A stretch of DNA of 7,530 bases, taken from contig JADDPU010000095.1 in the NCBI GenBank assembly GCA_016781725.1, positions 1 through 7,530 on the forward strand. Direction: 5' to 3'. This DNA is from Rubrobacter sp. (GTDB lineage: Bacteria > Actinomycetota > Rubrobacteria > Rubrobacterales > Rubrobacteraceae). A program made the translations under genes and the position numbers. The first letter of the stretch is position 1; each line of letters opens with the position of its first letter. Shown here one piece after another: positions 1-4,891 of the stretch. Below the pieces are notes generated by a model. That model did not search any database. It was not told the origin of the DNA and was given only the letters and a program-made list of their open reading frames with translations.

Positions 1-2
1 TC

Positions 3-77
3 TCGCTGACCAACTGCCTCCACGCCGAGCTGGAGGCGTTCTGGCCGGGCGCGGACCGCGTCTTCTGCAAGACATGA
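3..77 (+). CDS. C-terminal tail of an unidentified protein (5' end outside window)
   Basis: An open frame enters from the left edge and stops at TGA 75-77. Its last 24 residues begin SLTNCLHAELEAF and end DRVFCKT. Nearly every codon ends in G or C, which is the pattern of the real genes in this window, so it is very probably translated. The stop overlaps the ATG of the next ORF as ATGA, an arrangement typical of translationally coupled genes. I do not recognise the family from so short a tail. An alternative is that this is the upstream part of the GNAT gene that follows, separated from it by a one-base frameshift near 72-73. The peptide is not clearly similar to the usual residues before the GNAT acetyl-CoA motif, so I prefer the separate-gene reading, weakly. 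Confidence 0.5.
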   Translation, partial: SLTNCLHAELEAFWPGADRVFCKT

Positions 78-292
78 TCGCCGAAGAGCACCAGGGCAAA
101 GGGTACGGACGCCGCGCGATGGAGCTCCTCATCGAACACGTGAAGATGAGGCCGATGGCCGAAGAGTTGACTCTGAGCTACGTGCCGGGCGAAGGCAGCC
201 CCGAGGGCTTCTACCGCGGGCTCGGCTTCGAGCCCACGGGCGAGGAGAACGACGGCGAGGTAATGATGAGCCTCCGCCTGAAGCGCGACTGA
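74..292 (+). CDS. GNAT-family N-acetyltransferase, C-terminal half only (truncated or frameshifted)
   Basis: The 72-residue product starts with MIAEEHQGKGYGRRAM, which contains the GNAT acetyl-CoA pyrophosphate-binding motif Q/RxxGxG/A (Q7-G-K-G-Y-G12). This is followed by the amphipathic helix and then SYVPGEGSPEGFYRGLGFEP (residues about 36-55), the typical end of the domain where the Tyr of FYRGLGF sits near the acceptor site. Family members are usually about 140-170 residues, with three to four strands and two helices before this motif. Those are missing, so the protein starts almost exactly at motif A. The ATG at 74 overlaps the upstream stop (ATGA) and has no clear ribosome-binding site. 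It is either a degenerate gene, a frameshifted gene whose first half is the frame ending at 77, or a natural short variant. Family assignment is firm; function and acceptor are unknown. Confidence 0.75.
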   Translation: MIAEEHQGKGYGRRAMELLIEHVKMRPMAEELTLSYVPGEGSPEGFYRGLGFEPTGEENDGEVMMSLRLKRD

Positions 293-298
293 GGTCCC

Positions 299-338
299 AG
301 CGGACCGGAAAGCCGGCCCGTTCCGGAGGGTCCGCTTT
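299..338 (+). terminator. Terminator-like hairpin after the GNAT ORF
   Basis: Starting 7 nt after the stop codon, arm AGCGGACCGGAA (299-310) pairs with TTCCGG (321-326) and TCCGCT (331-336). The stem is 12 bp, interrupted by a 4-nt bulge (327-330), with a 10-nt loop at 311-320. It ends in TTT at 336-338. The short U run is common in high-GC genomes. Placement right behind a stop codon supports an intrinsic terminator for the + strand. Confidence 0.65.
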
Positions 339-371
339 GCGCCGTGCAAGCCGTTTGCGAGCCTCACGACG

Positions 372-399
372 GAGGGTCGGGGCGCGCGCCCCGACCCTC
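372..399. repeat. Perfect 28-nt palindrome between convergent genes
   Basis: GAGGGTCGGGGC (372-383) is the exact reverse complement of GCCCCGACCCTC (388-399), and the four bases between them (GCGC) are themselves palindromic, so all 28 nt are self-complementary. It lies between the end of the + strand GNAT ORF (292) and the end of the - strand RTX-like gene (444). As RNA it would form a very stable hairpin on either strand and could act as a bidirectional terminator or 3'-end stabiliser. No U run follows on either side. It could also be a copy of a dispersed genomic palindrome. Confidence 0.6.
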
Positions 400-422
400 A
401 TCGGCGAGCCCCGATCAGGGCT
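395..422. repeat. Third hairpin in the convergent intergenic region
   Basis: CCCT (395-398) plus ATCGG (400-404) pairs with CCGAT (411-415) plus AGGG (417-420), with one C/C mismatch and a 6-nt loop. A competing fold pairs AGCCC (407-411) with GGGCT (418-422). The left arm shares bases 395-399 with the 28-nt palindrome, so the two hairpins are mutually exclusive at their edges. It lies 22 nt beyond the stop codon of the - strand gene ending at 444, so it could serve as that gene's transcript end. There is no U tract to confirm it. Confidence 0.4.
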
Positions 423-443
423 CCACCCTGCCACGGGTCGTTC

Positions 444-1037
444 TTACAAAGACCGCAGGGGCGTGAAGTATCCTTCGCCCCAGATCGAGTTGAAGAACTT
501 GCGTGGGCTCGTGAATTTTCTCTCGCAGTGCCTGGTGAGATCCTTGCCGTCCACGAGCACCCGGTCGAAGCCTCTGCCGCACTCGACGACGTCTCTTGCG
601 GCGGGGCCGTTTTTGGCTAAGATCGCGTCTCTGCCGTCTCCTGCGTTAACGGCGTCCACGTCGTCGGCGTCTTCGCCGAACGGAGGTCCTGTGAAGACGA
701 AGTCGTCGCCGGTGCCGCCGGACAGGGCGTCGCTCCCCTTGCCGCCGCCCACGAAGTCGCCGCCGGGGCCGCCGGCGAGCGCCCTGTCACCGGCCCTTGG
801 CCCGACCTCGTTGCCGCCAAGCACCGCGTCCCTGCCCTCTCCGCCGGACAGGGCGTCGGTACCCCTGAAGCCAAGCAGGTCATCGTCGCCGCCGTTACCC
901 GCAAGGGCATCGGTGCCGTTGGTTCCCCTGAGGGTGTCGTCGCCCGGGCCGCCGGCGCGGGCGACCGCCAACGCCACCCCGCTGGCCACGACCAGCGTCG
1001 CCGCCATCACCGCGAGCAACAGGATCGCTCTTCGCAT
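444..1037 (-). CDS. Secreted RTX-like calcium-binding repeat protein
   Basis: The 197-residue product begins with a signal peptide: Arg2-Arg3, a hydrophobic core at 4-26, and a likely signal peptidase I site ARA|GG after residue 28. Residues 29-139 are rich in Gly and Asp, with degenerate GGxGxD-type nonapeptides (PGDDTLRGTNGTDALAGNGGDD, split here: GGPGDD at 29-34, GNGGDD at 47-52, GGEGRD at 65-70, GGTGDD at 107-112). These are the Ca2+-binding beta-roll units of the hemolysin-type family. A closing segment has two cysteines, C153 (VECGRGFD) and C171 (RHCERKF), which may form a disulfide, followed by a 23-residue tail ending FTPLRSL. It is an exported, probably calcium-stabilised protein. 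The specific role is unknown and no enzymatic domain is present. ATG at 1037 is chosen because it gives the complete signal peptide; its ribosome-binding site is weak (GACGGTGG). Confidence 0.8.
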   Translation of the reverse strand: MRRAILLLAVMAATLVVASGVALAVARAGGPGDDTLRGTNGTDALAGNGGDDDLLGFRGTDALSGGEGRDAVLGGNEVGPRAGDRALAGGPGGDFVGGGKGSDALSGGTGDDFVFTGPPFGEDADDVDAVNAGDGRDAILAKNGPAARDVVECGRGFDRVLVDGKDLTRHCERKFTSPRKFFNSIWGEGYFTPLRSL

Positions 1038-1230
1038 CCACCGTCTCGTCTCTTCGTGGCGGGACGCGAGACCCCGCCGACTACCAGGTCATCCCCGCAC
1101 GATAGCGGCCCCTGGCACGCCGGCGCATCCCCCAAATGAGCTAGTTTCGAAACTTTTTGCCCGGCCCCAGCGGTCCGAGCGCCGCACGAGGGCGTGCCGT
1201 TCGGCCGGGTTCGGTCCGGCGCCGGGCGGC
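1038..1230. other. Intergenic region upstream of the RTX-like gene; palindromes, no confident promoter
   Basis: This 193-nt stretch separates the M15 peptidase stop from the RTX-like start, both on the - strand. It holds three noticeable structures. CCCGGCC (1160-1166) and GGCCGGG (1203-1209) form an inverted repeat. The palindrome AGTTTCGAAACT sits at 1143-1154. A 6-bp hairpin, GGCGGG (1058-1063) with CCCGCC (1073-1078), would lie in the mRNA leader about 20 nt before the start codon. I could not find a -35/-10 pair with good spacing, so the RTX-like gene may be read through from the peptidase or use an alternative sigma factor. Confidence 0.4.
1143..1154. promoter_or_regulatory. 12-nt palindrome AGTTTCGAAACT, possible operator
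   Basis: AGTTTCGAAACT is perfectly self-complementary and lies in a local AT-rich island (1141-1158, ending TTTTT) within otherwise very GC-rich DNA, about 105 nt upstream of the RTX-like start codon. Size and symmetry suit a dimeric transcription factor, and AT-rich islands in high-GC genomes often mark control regions. No regulator is identified and it may be chance. Confidence 0.3.
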
Positions 1231-2112
1231 TCAGCAGTTGGGCAGGACCCCTTCCCGCTCGAGGAACCCTTGCAGGCCGAGGCCGCTCTGTTCTAGGCGC
1301 TCGGCGTTGTGCACGCCCAGGTAGCGGTAGTGCCAGGGCTCCCACCGGTAGCCGCTCTGGTCCCGGCCGGGGGGGTAGGCCAGGACGAAACCGTACTCCG
1401 GGGCGTGCCGTCGCAGCCACACCGAGGCGCTGGTGAACCCGAAGCGGCGCTTGACCTGGTAGGCGGCGGCCGCGTTCGTAAAGTCCACGGCGGTACCTAG
1501 CTGGTGCTGGCTGTGTCCCGGCGTGGCGCTCATCGCGTTCGCCCCGGCGCCGTAGATGCTCCTGAGCCTGCCGTAGGAGACCTGCTGCTCCGCGTAGGAG
1601 CGGAAGGCCGAGGCGACCACCAGCTCCTCGCCGTCGGCCGCCGCCGCCGACACCAGGCCCTTCAGCTGCTCGGCTGCCTCGCGGCGGAGGAGCATCTCCC
1701 GGCCGCCCAGCGTGGGGACGCCGTTGGCAGGTAGGGAGACGAGGTCCTCGGGGACGTAATCTTCGGGCAACCCGTGAGAGCGGTCCACGAGCACCAGCTC
1801 ATCGTCGCAGGTCTCCGCCGTCGCCGACACGGGCGCCGCCCGGTTCACCCCCGCTCGCCCGCGGATGTGGAGGTCGTCCTCTCCGGCGCGCGGGGCCTCG
1901 CCACCGTCGACTGAGGGCGGGCGCGGGGGGTCTTCGGTCGGCGTGGAAGGCAGGGCAGCGGTCAGGATCACCTCCTGCTCGACCACAAGGAGCAGGCCGA
2001 GGAGGACGAGTACGGAGAGAACGGCGAGAGCGGCGGGCAACCGCCCGACGCCGTGACGGAGTCCGGCGGCGCGCAGGAGGTTTATAGAGCCCTTTTTCCT
2101 CCCCAACCTCAC
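1231..2112 (-). CDS. Membrane-anchored M15-family D-alanyl-D-alanine carboxypeptidase (VanY/DacB-like)
   Basis: This is a zinc peptidase of 293 residues that would trim the terminal D-Ala of peptidoglycan stem peptides outside the membrane. A basic N-terminus is followed by one transmembrane segment at about 24-45, then a Pro/Asp/Glu-rich linker (about 53-100) and the M15 catalytic domain (about 105-275). Catalytic features are visible: SAFRSY at 168-173 (Arg171 binds substrate), the zinc motif SQHQLGTAVD at 201-210 with His203 and Asp210, and EPWHYRY at 258-264 with catalytic Glu258 and zinc ligand His261. The fold is complete, so activity is expected. Two cysteines lie at C102 and at the last residue, C293. 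The start is GTG at 2112; no Shine-Dalgarno precedes it, but a promoter sits immediately upstream, implying a leaderless mRNA. An L,D- or endopeptidase specificity within the family cannot be excluded. Confidence 0.88.
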   Translation of the reverse strand: MRLGRKKGSINLLRAAGLRHGVGRLPAALAVLSVLVLLGLLLVVEQEVILTAALPSTPTEDPPRPPSVDGGEAPRAGEDDLHIRGRAGVNRAAPVSATAETCDDELVLVDRSHGLPEDYVPEDLVSLPANGVPTLGGREMLLRREAAEQLKGLVSAAAADGEELVVASAFRSYAEQQVSYGRLRSIYGAGANAMSATPGHSQHQLGTAVDFTNAAAAYQVKRRFGFTSASVWLRRHAPEYGFVLAYPPGRDQSGYRWEPWHYRYLGVHNAERLEQSGLGLQGFLEREGVLPNC

Positions 2113-2120
2113 GCCACGAT

Positions 2121-2149
2121 ACGCTAGCGCACCGCGCCGGCCCTGTCCA
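2121..2149 (-). promoter_or_regulatory. Promoter of the M15 peptidase (leaderless)
   Basis: On the - strand, TGGACA (2149-2144; five of six match TTGACA) is followed by exactly 17 nt and then TAGCGT (2126-2121, TAnnnT as in many actinobacterial -10 boxes). The start codon GTG at 2112 begins 8 nt beyond the -10 box, where transcription itself should begin. The transcript would therefore have little or no 5' leader, which agrees with the absence of a ribosome-binding site. Confidence 0.6.
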
Positions 2150-2165
2150 GACCCCGAAGGGGGCG

Positions 2166-2363
2166 CTACCCCCGTCCTTTGGGTGGCCGCGCGGGGCGCA
2201 CGAGGTACTGGACGTAGCCGCGCGGGCTGCGCTCCGCCTCCTCGCTAAGCTCCCTGACCCGCCACTCGGCCTGCTCCAGGGTCGGGTAGCGGGCCACCCC
2301 TATCTTCCCGAAGAGCGTCACGGCCACCACCTCGAAGCCTTCCGGTTCAACCCGGTTCGACAC
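2166..2363 (-). CDS. Small hypothetical protein, 65 residues
   Basis: I do not recognise the family. The product starts (V/M)SNRVEPEGFEVVAV. It has a likely beta strand (FEVVAVTLFGKIGVARY), an amphipathic helix (LEQAEWRVRELSEEAE), a second strand (GYVQYLVR) and a basic, proline-containing tail, which suggests a compact soluble alpha/beta fold without signal peptide or membrane segment. GTG at 2363 is preferred because AAGGAGG lies 7 nt before it. Longer starts exist at ATG 2390 and at 2507, but they lack a comparable site and the longest overlaps the ligase gene on the other strand. The gene stands head-to-head with the acyl-CoA ligase operon, and its stop lies 53 nt before the start of the M15 peptidase, which has its own promoter. 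Third-position G/C use supports coding. Confidence 0.65.
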   Translation of the reverse strand: MSNRVEPEGFEVVAVTLFGKIGVARYPTLEQAEWRVRELSEEAERSPRGYVQYLVRPARPPKGRG

Positions 2364-2370
2364 CAGCCTC

Positions 2371-2377
2371 CCTCCTT
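2371..2377 (-). promoter_or_regulatory. Ribosome-binding site fixing the start of the 65-residue gene
   Basis: AAGGAGG on the - strand (2377 to 2371) stands 7 nt before GTG 2363. It is the best Shine-Dalgarno match in the window and argues for the short form of this protein. It overlaps the -35 box of the divergent ligase promoter by two bases (2376-2377). Confidence 0.65.
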
Positions 2378-2405
2378 GACCCCTTTTCATTTTGCCTGCT
2401 AAGAT
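2376..2405 (+). promoter_or_regulatory. Promoter of the acyl-CoA ligase operon
   Basis: TTGACC (2376-2381, five of six match consensus) is followed by 18 nt and TAAGAT (2400-2405, four of six), in an AT-richer patch. Transcription would start near 2412, giving a leader of about 80 nt before the ligase ATG at 2491. The element resembles a housekeeping sigma promoter. It lies over the 5' end of the divergent 65-residue gene, so the two transcription units could interfere with each other. Confidence 0.55.
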
Positions 2406-2478
2406 CGCCGTTAACAATGCCTTTTCGGGAAAGGGAGTACAGGCGGCACGGGTCCACAGCGCCCGGCGCCCCACCGAT

Positions 2479-2485
2479 GGAGGAG
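2479..2485 (+). promoter_or_regulatory. Ribosome-binding site fixing the ligase start
   Basis: GGAGGAG lies 5 nt before ATG 2491. It selects this codon over the in-frame ATG at 2392, which has no Shine-Dalgarno and lies within the promoter, upstream of the predicted transcription start. Confidence 0.8.
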
Positions 2486-2490
2486 ACACG

Positions 2491-4116
2491 ATGCTAGAGG
2501 GACTCACCCAGGACTACCAGCTCACCCTGCCCTACATCCTGCGGCGGGCCGAGCAGCTCTACGGGTACCGGGAGATCGTCACCCGCCGTCCCGACAAGAC
2601 CTTTCACCGCTACACCTTCGCGGACTTTGTAGCCCGCTCCAAGAGGCTCGCCGTCGCCCTGACGGGGCTCGGGCTCGAACCCGGCGATAGGGTCGGCACG
2701 CTCGGCTGGAACACCTACCAGCACCTCGAAGCCTACTTCGGCATCCCCTCCTCGGGGGCGGTCTTGCACACGCTCAACCCGCGGTTGCACCAGGACGACC
2801 TCGCCTACATCGCCAACCACGCCGAAGACCGGGTCATGCTCGTCGACGAGACCCTGCTTCCGGTCTTCGAGAAGTTCCGCGAAGAGACGAACGTCGAGCA
2901 CGCGGTGGTAGTGACCGAGGGCGGGGACGTCCCCGAAGGCATGATCTCCTACGAGGACCTCCTCTCAGGCGCCGACGAGACCGACTTCGAGTACCCAAAC
3001 TTCGACGAGAAGCAGGCCGCCGCGATGTGCTACACCTCGGGGACCACGGGCCGCCCCAAGGGGGCCCTCTACTCGCACCGCTCGACCGTTTTGCACTCCA
3101 TGATGGTCGCGATGGGCAACACGTTCGCGCTCTCAGAGGAGGACTGCGTCTTGCCGGTCGTCCCGATGTTCCACGTCAACGCCTGGGGTTTGCCCTTCGC
3201 CTCGGTCCTCGTAGGGGCGAAGCTGATGATGCCAGGCCCAAACCTCGACCCGGCGAGCCTGCTCGAGGGCTTCGAGCAGGAGGGCGTGACGTTCACGGCG
3301 GGGGTGCCTACGGTCTTCCTGGCCGTCTTGCAGGCGCTCGACGCGGAGCCTGACCGGTACGATCTCTCGAGGCTGCGGAGCATGGTCATCGGGGGCGCCG
3401 CGGTGCCCAAAGGCGTTATCAAGGCCTACAAGGAACGTCACGGCATACAGGTGGTCCACGCCTGGGGCATGACGGAGATGAGCCCCATCGGGACCGTCGC
3501 CAACCTGCCCACCCGAATCAGGGAGCTCCCCGAGGAGGAGCAGCTCGAGTACAGGGCCAAGCAGGGCTATCCCGTGCCCCTCGTGGAGATCAGGGCGCGC
3601 GGGGACGAGGGGTTCGTGCCGTGGGACGGCGAGTCTCTGGGCGAGCTCGAGGTGCGCGGGCCGTGGATAGCCTCTTCGTACTACGAGGCGCCCGAAGGTG
3701 CCGACAGGTTCACCGAGGACGGCTGGTTCAAGACCGGGGACATCGTCACTATCGACGGGTTCGGGTTCATCAAGATCGCGGACAGGAGCAAGGACCTCAT
3801 AAAGAGCGGGGGGGAGTGGATCTCCTCTGTCGAGCTCGAGAACGCCCTGATGGCCCACCCCGCAGTCGCCCAGGCCGCCGTCATCGCGATCCCGCACGAG
3901 AAGTGGGACGAGAGACCCTTGGCCGCCATCGTCCTCAAGGAGGGCGAGAGCGCCACAGAGGAAGACCTCAGGAGACACCTCGAGAGCGACTTCGCGAAGT
4001 TCTGGCTGCCCGACGCCTACGAGTTCGTCGAGTCCATCCCGATGACGGCCACAGGCAAGTTCCAGAAGCTCAAGCTGCGCGAGCGGTTCGCGGGTTATCA
4101 GTCGGCCAAGAGCTAG
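2491..4116 (+). CDS. Long-chain fatty-acid-CoA ligase (AMP-forming acyl-CoA synthetase)
   Basis: The 541-residue enzyme of the ANL superfamily would activate a fatty or other carboxylic acid with ATP to acyl-AMP and then acyl-CoA. Seen in order: the P-loop YTSGTTGRPKG (181-191), the adenine/acyl pocket motif WGMTEMSP (325-332), GWFKTGD (411-417) whose Asp417 should bind the ribose, the hinge DRSKDLIKSGGEWIS (431-445) and the C-terminal catalytic lysine in TGK (Lys523). Length and wording, including VVPMFHVNAWG and GVTFTAGVPTV, closely resemble the Thermus thermophilus long-chain fatty acyl-CoA synthetase as I remember it, which favours a medium- to long-chain substrate. All key residues are present. 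It is the first gene of the operon. Exact chain length cannot be read from sequence, and a role with an aromatic or branched acid is possible. Confidence 0.92.
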   Translation: MLEGLTQDYQLTLPYILRRAEQLYGYREIVTRRPDKTFHRYTFADFVARSKRLAVALTGLGLEPGDRVGTLGWNTYQHLEAYFGIPSSGAVLHTLNPRLHQDDLAYIANHAEDRVMLVDETLLPVFEKFREETNVEHAVVVTEGGDVPEGMISYEDLLSGADETDFEYPNFDEKQAAAMCYTSGTTGRPKGALYSHRSTVLHSMMVAMGNTFALSEEDCVLPVVPMFHVNAWGLPFASVLVGAKLMMPGPNLDPASLLEGFEQEGVTFTAGVPTVFLAVLQALDAEPDRYDLSRLRSMVIGGAAVPKGVIKAYKERHGIQVVHAWGMTEMSPIGTVANLPTRIRELPEEEQLEYRAKQGYPVPLVEIRARGDEGFVPWDGESLGELEVRGPWIASSYYEAPEGADRFTEDGWFKTGDIVTIDGFGFIKIADRSKDLIKSGGEWISSVELENALMAHPAVAQAAVIAIPHEKWDERPLAAIVLKEGESATEEDLRRHLESDFAKFWLPDAYEFVESIPMTATGKFQKLKLRERFAGYQSAKS

Positions 4117-4125
4117 CAGCCGTAG

Positions 4126-4869
4126 ATGAAGGTCATCGGGGCCGGCTTCGGCCGCACGGGCACGACATCGCTCAAGGCGGCGCTCGAGGAGCTCGGCTTC
4201 GATCCCTGCTACCACATGACGGAGGTCTTCGCGCACCCGGAGCACGTGGACTTCTGGGTATCGGCCTGGCGCGGAGGGCCCGTGGATTGGGACGGGGTCC
4301 TCGGCGGTTACGAGGCGGCCGTGGACTGGCCGGCCTGCGCGTTCTACGAGGAGCTCATGCGGCGCTACCCGGACGCGAAGGTGCTGCTCAGCGTGCGAGA
4401 CCCCGAGCGATGGTACGAGAGCACCAGGACCACCATCTACGAGTTGAGCATGCTGGTGGATCGCTCCCCGATCTCGCGCGCCATCTTCGCCCTCATAAGC
4501 TTCTTCGTCTTCGGCGGGTTCGCGAGCAACAGAAGCGACGTGGTGGGAGAGATAGTCTGGCGGGGCACCTTCGACGGCCGCTTCGAGGAAAGAGACCATG
4601 CCATAGGGGTCTTCGAGCGGCACAACGAGGAGGTCAAGCGCCGCGTCCCGCCGGAGAGATTGTTGGTCTACGAGGTGAGCGAGGGTTGGGGACCGCTGTG
4701 CGCCTTTCTCGACGTGCCCGAGCCGGAGGGGCCGTTCCCGCGGCTCAACGACGCGTCCCGAATGCGGCGCGGGATGCAGGTTATCAGGGGGCTCTCGGTC
4801 GCCGTGCCCGCCGCGTTGGTCCTCCTGCTGGCCCTCGGTGCCCTCTCGCTGATCCGCCGGCGCGCGTAA
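4126..4869 (+). CDS. Sulfotransferase-family protein with C-terminal membrane anchor
   Basis: The 247-residue protein belongs to the PAPS-dependent sulfotransferase superfamily, in the group typified by an N-terminal GAGFGRTGTTSL. The 5'-phosphosulfate loop is GRTGTTSLKAAL (9-20), and the 3'-phosphate-binding region is VLLSVRDPERWYEST (86-100) with Arg91 and Ser99. Other group hallmarks are CYHMTEVF and DWPACAFYEEL. The last 30 residues contain one hydrophobic helix (about 223-241) followed by RRRA, so the catalytic domain should sit on the cytoplasmic face of the membrane as a tail-anchored protein. The acceptor is unknown; a lipid or other membrane-bound alcohol would fit the anchor. It starts 9 nt after the ligase stop with no clear Shine-Dalgarno, suggesting reinitiation by ribosomes leaving the ligase gene. 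Many members of this group are uncharacterised, so sulfo transfer itself is inferred. Confidence 0.85.
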   Translation: MKVIGAGFGRTGTTSLKAALEELGFDPCYHMTEVFAHPEHVDFWVSAWRGGPVDWDGVLGGYEAAVDWPACAFYEELMRRYPDAKVLLSVRDPERWYESTRTTIYELSMLVDRSPISRAIFALISFFVFGGFASNRSDVVGEIVWRGTFDGRFEERDHAIGVFERHNEEVKRRVPPERLLVYEVSEGWGPLCAFLDVPEPEGPFPRLNDASRMRRGMQVIRGLSVAVPAALVLLLALGALSLIRRRA

Positions 4870-4891
4870 CCGAAGATTCGACGGGAGAAGG

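Noticed and set aside
444..1037. RTX toxin or type I secreted protease
   Set aside because: There is no effector domain, no C-terminal type I secretion signal that I can recognise, and no ABC exporter genes nearby. An N-terminal Sec signal is present instead.
1160..1209. Inverted repeat CCCGGCC / GGCCGGG as terminator of the M15 peptidase
   Set aside because: On the - strand the stem is followed by CAAAAAG, not a U tract, and the spacer is 36 nt. Kept only as a structure in the intergenic description.
337..1296. A 319-residue + strand open frame rich in Ser/Pro opposite the RTX-like gene
   Set aside because: It is antisense to a gene with a clear signal peptide and calcium-binding repeats. 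Its low-complexity Ser-Pro composition is what Gly/Asp repeats give when read in reverse in GC-rich DNA.
2152..2162. CCCC-GAA-GGGG hairpin as terminator after the 65-residue gene
   Set aside because: Only 4 bp with no U run, and next to the peptidase promoter; too weak to call.
2392..2490. N-terminal extension of the ligase by 33 residues (in-frame ATG 2392)
   Set aside because: No ribosome site there, the promoter -10 box lies downstream of that ATG, and ATG 2491 has GGAGGAG at ideal spacing and gives the length expected for the family.
2364..2507. Longer forms of the - strand small gene starting at 2390 or 2507
   Set aside because: AAGGAGG at 2377-2371 points to GTG 2363. The longest form would overlap the start of the ligase gene.
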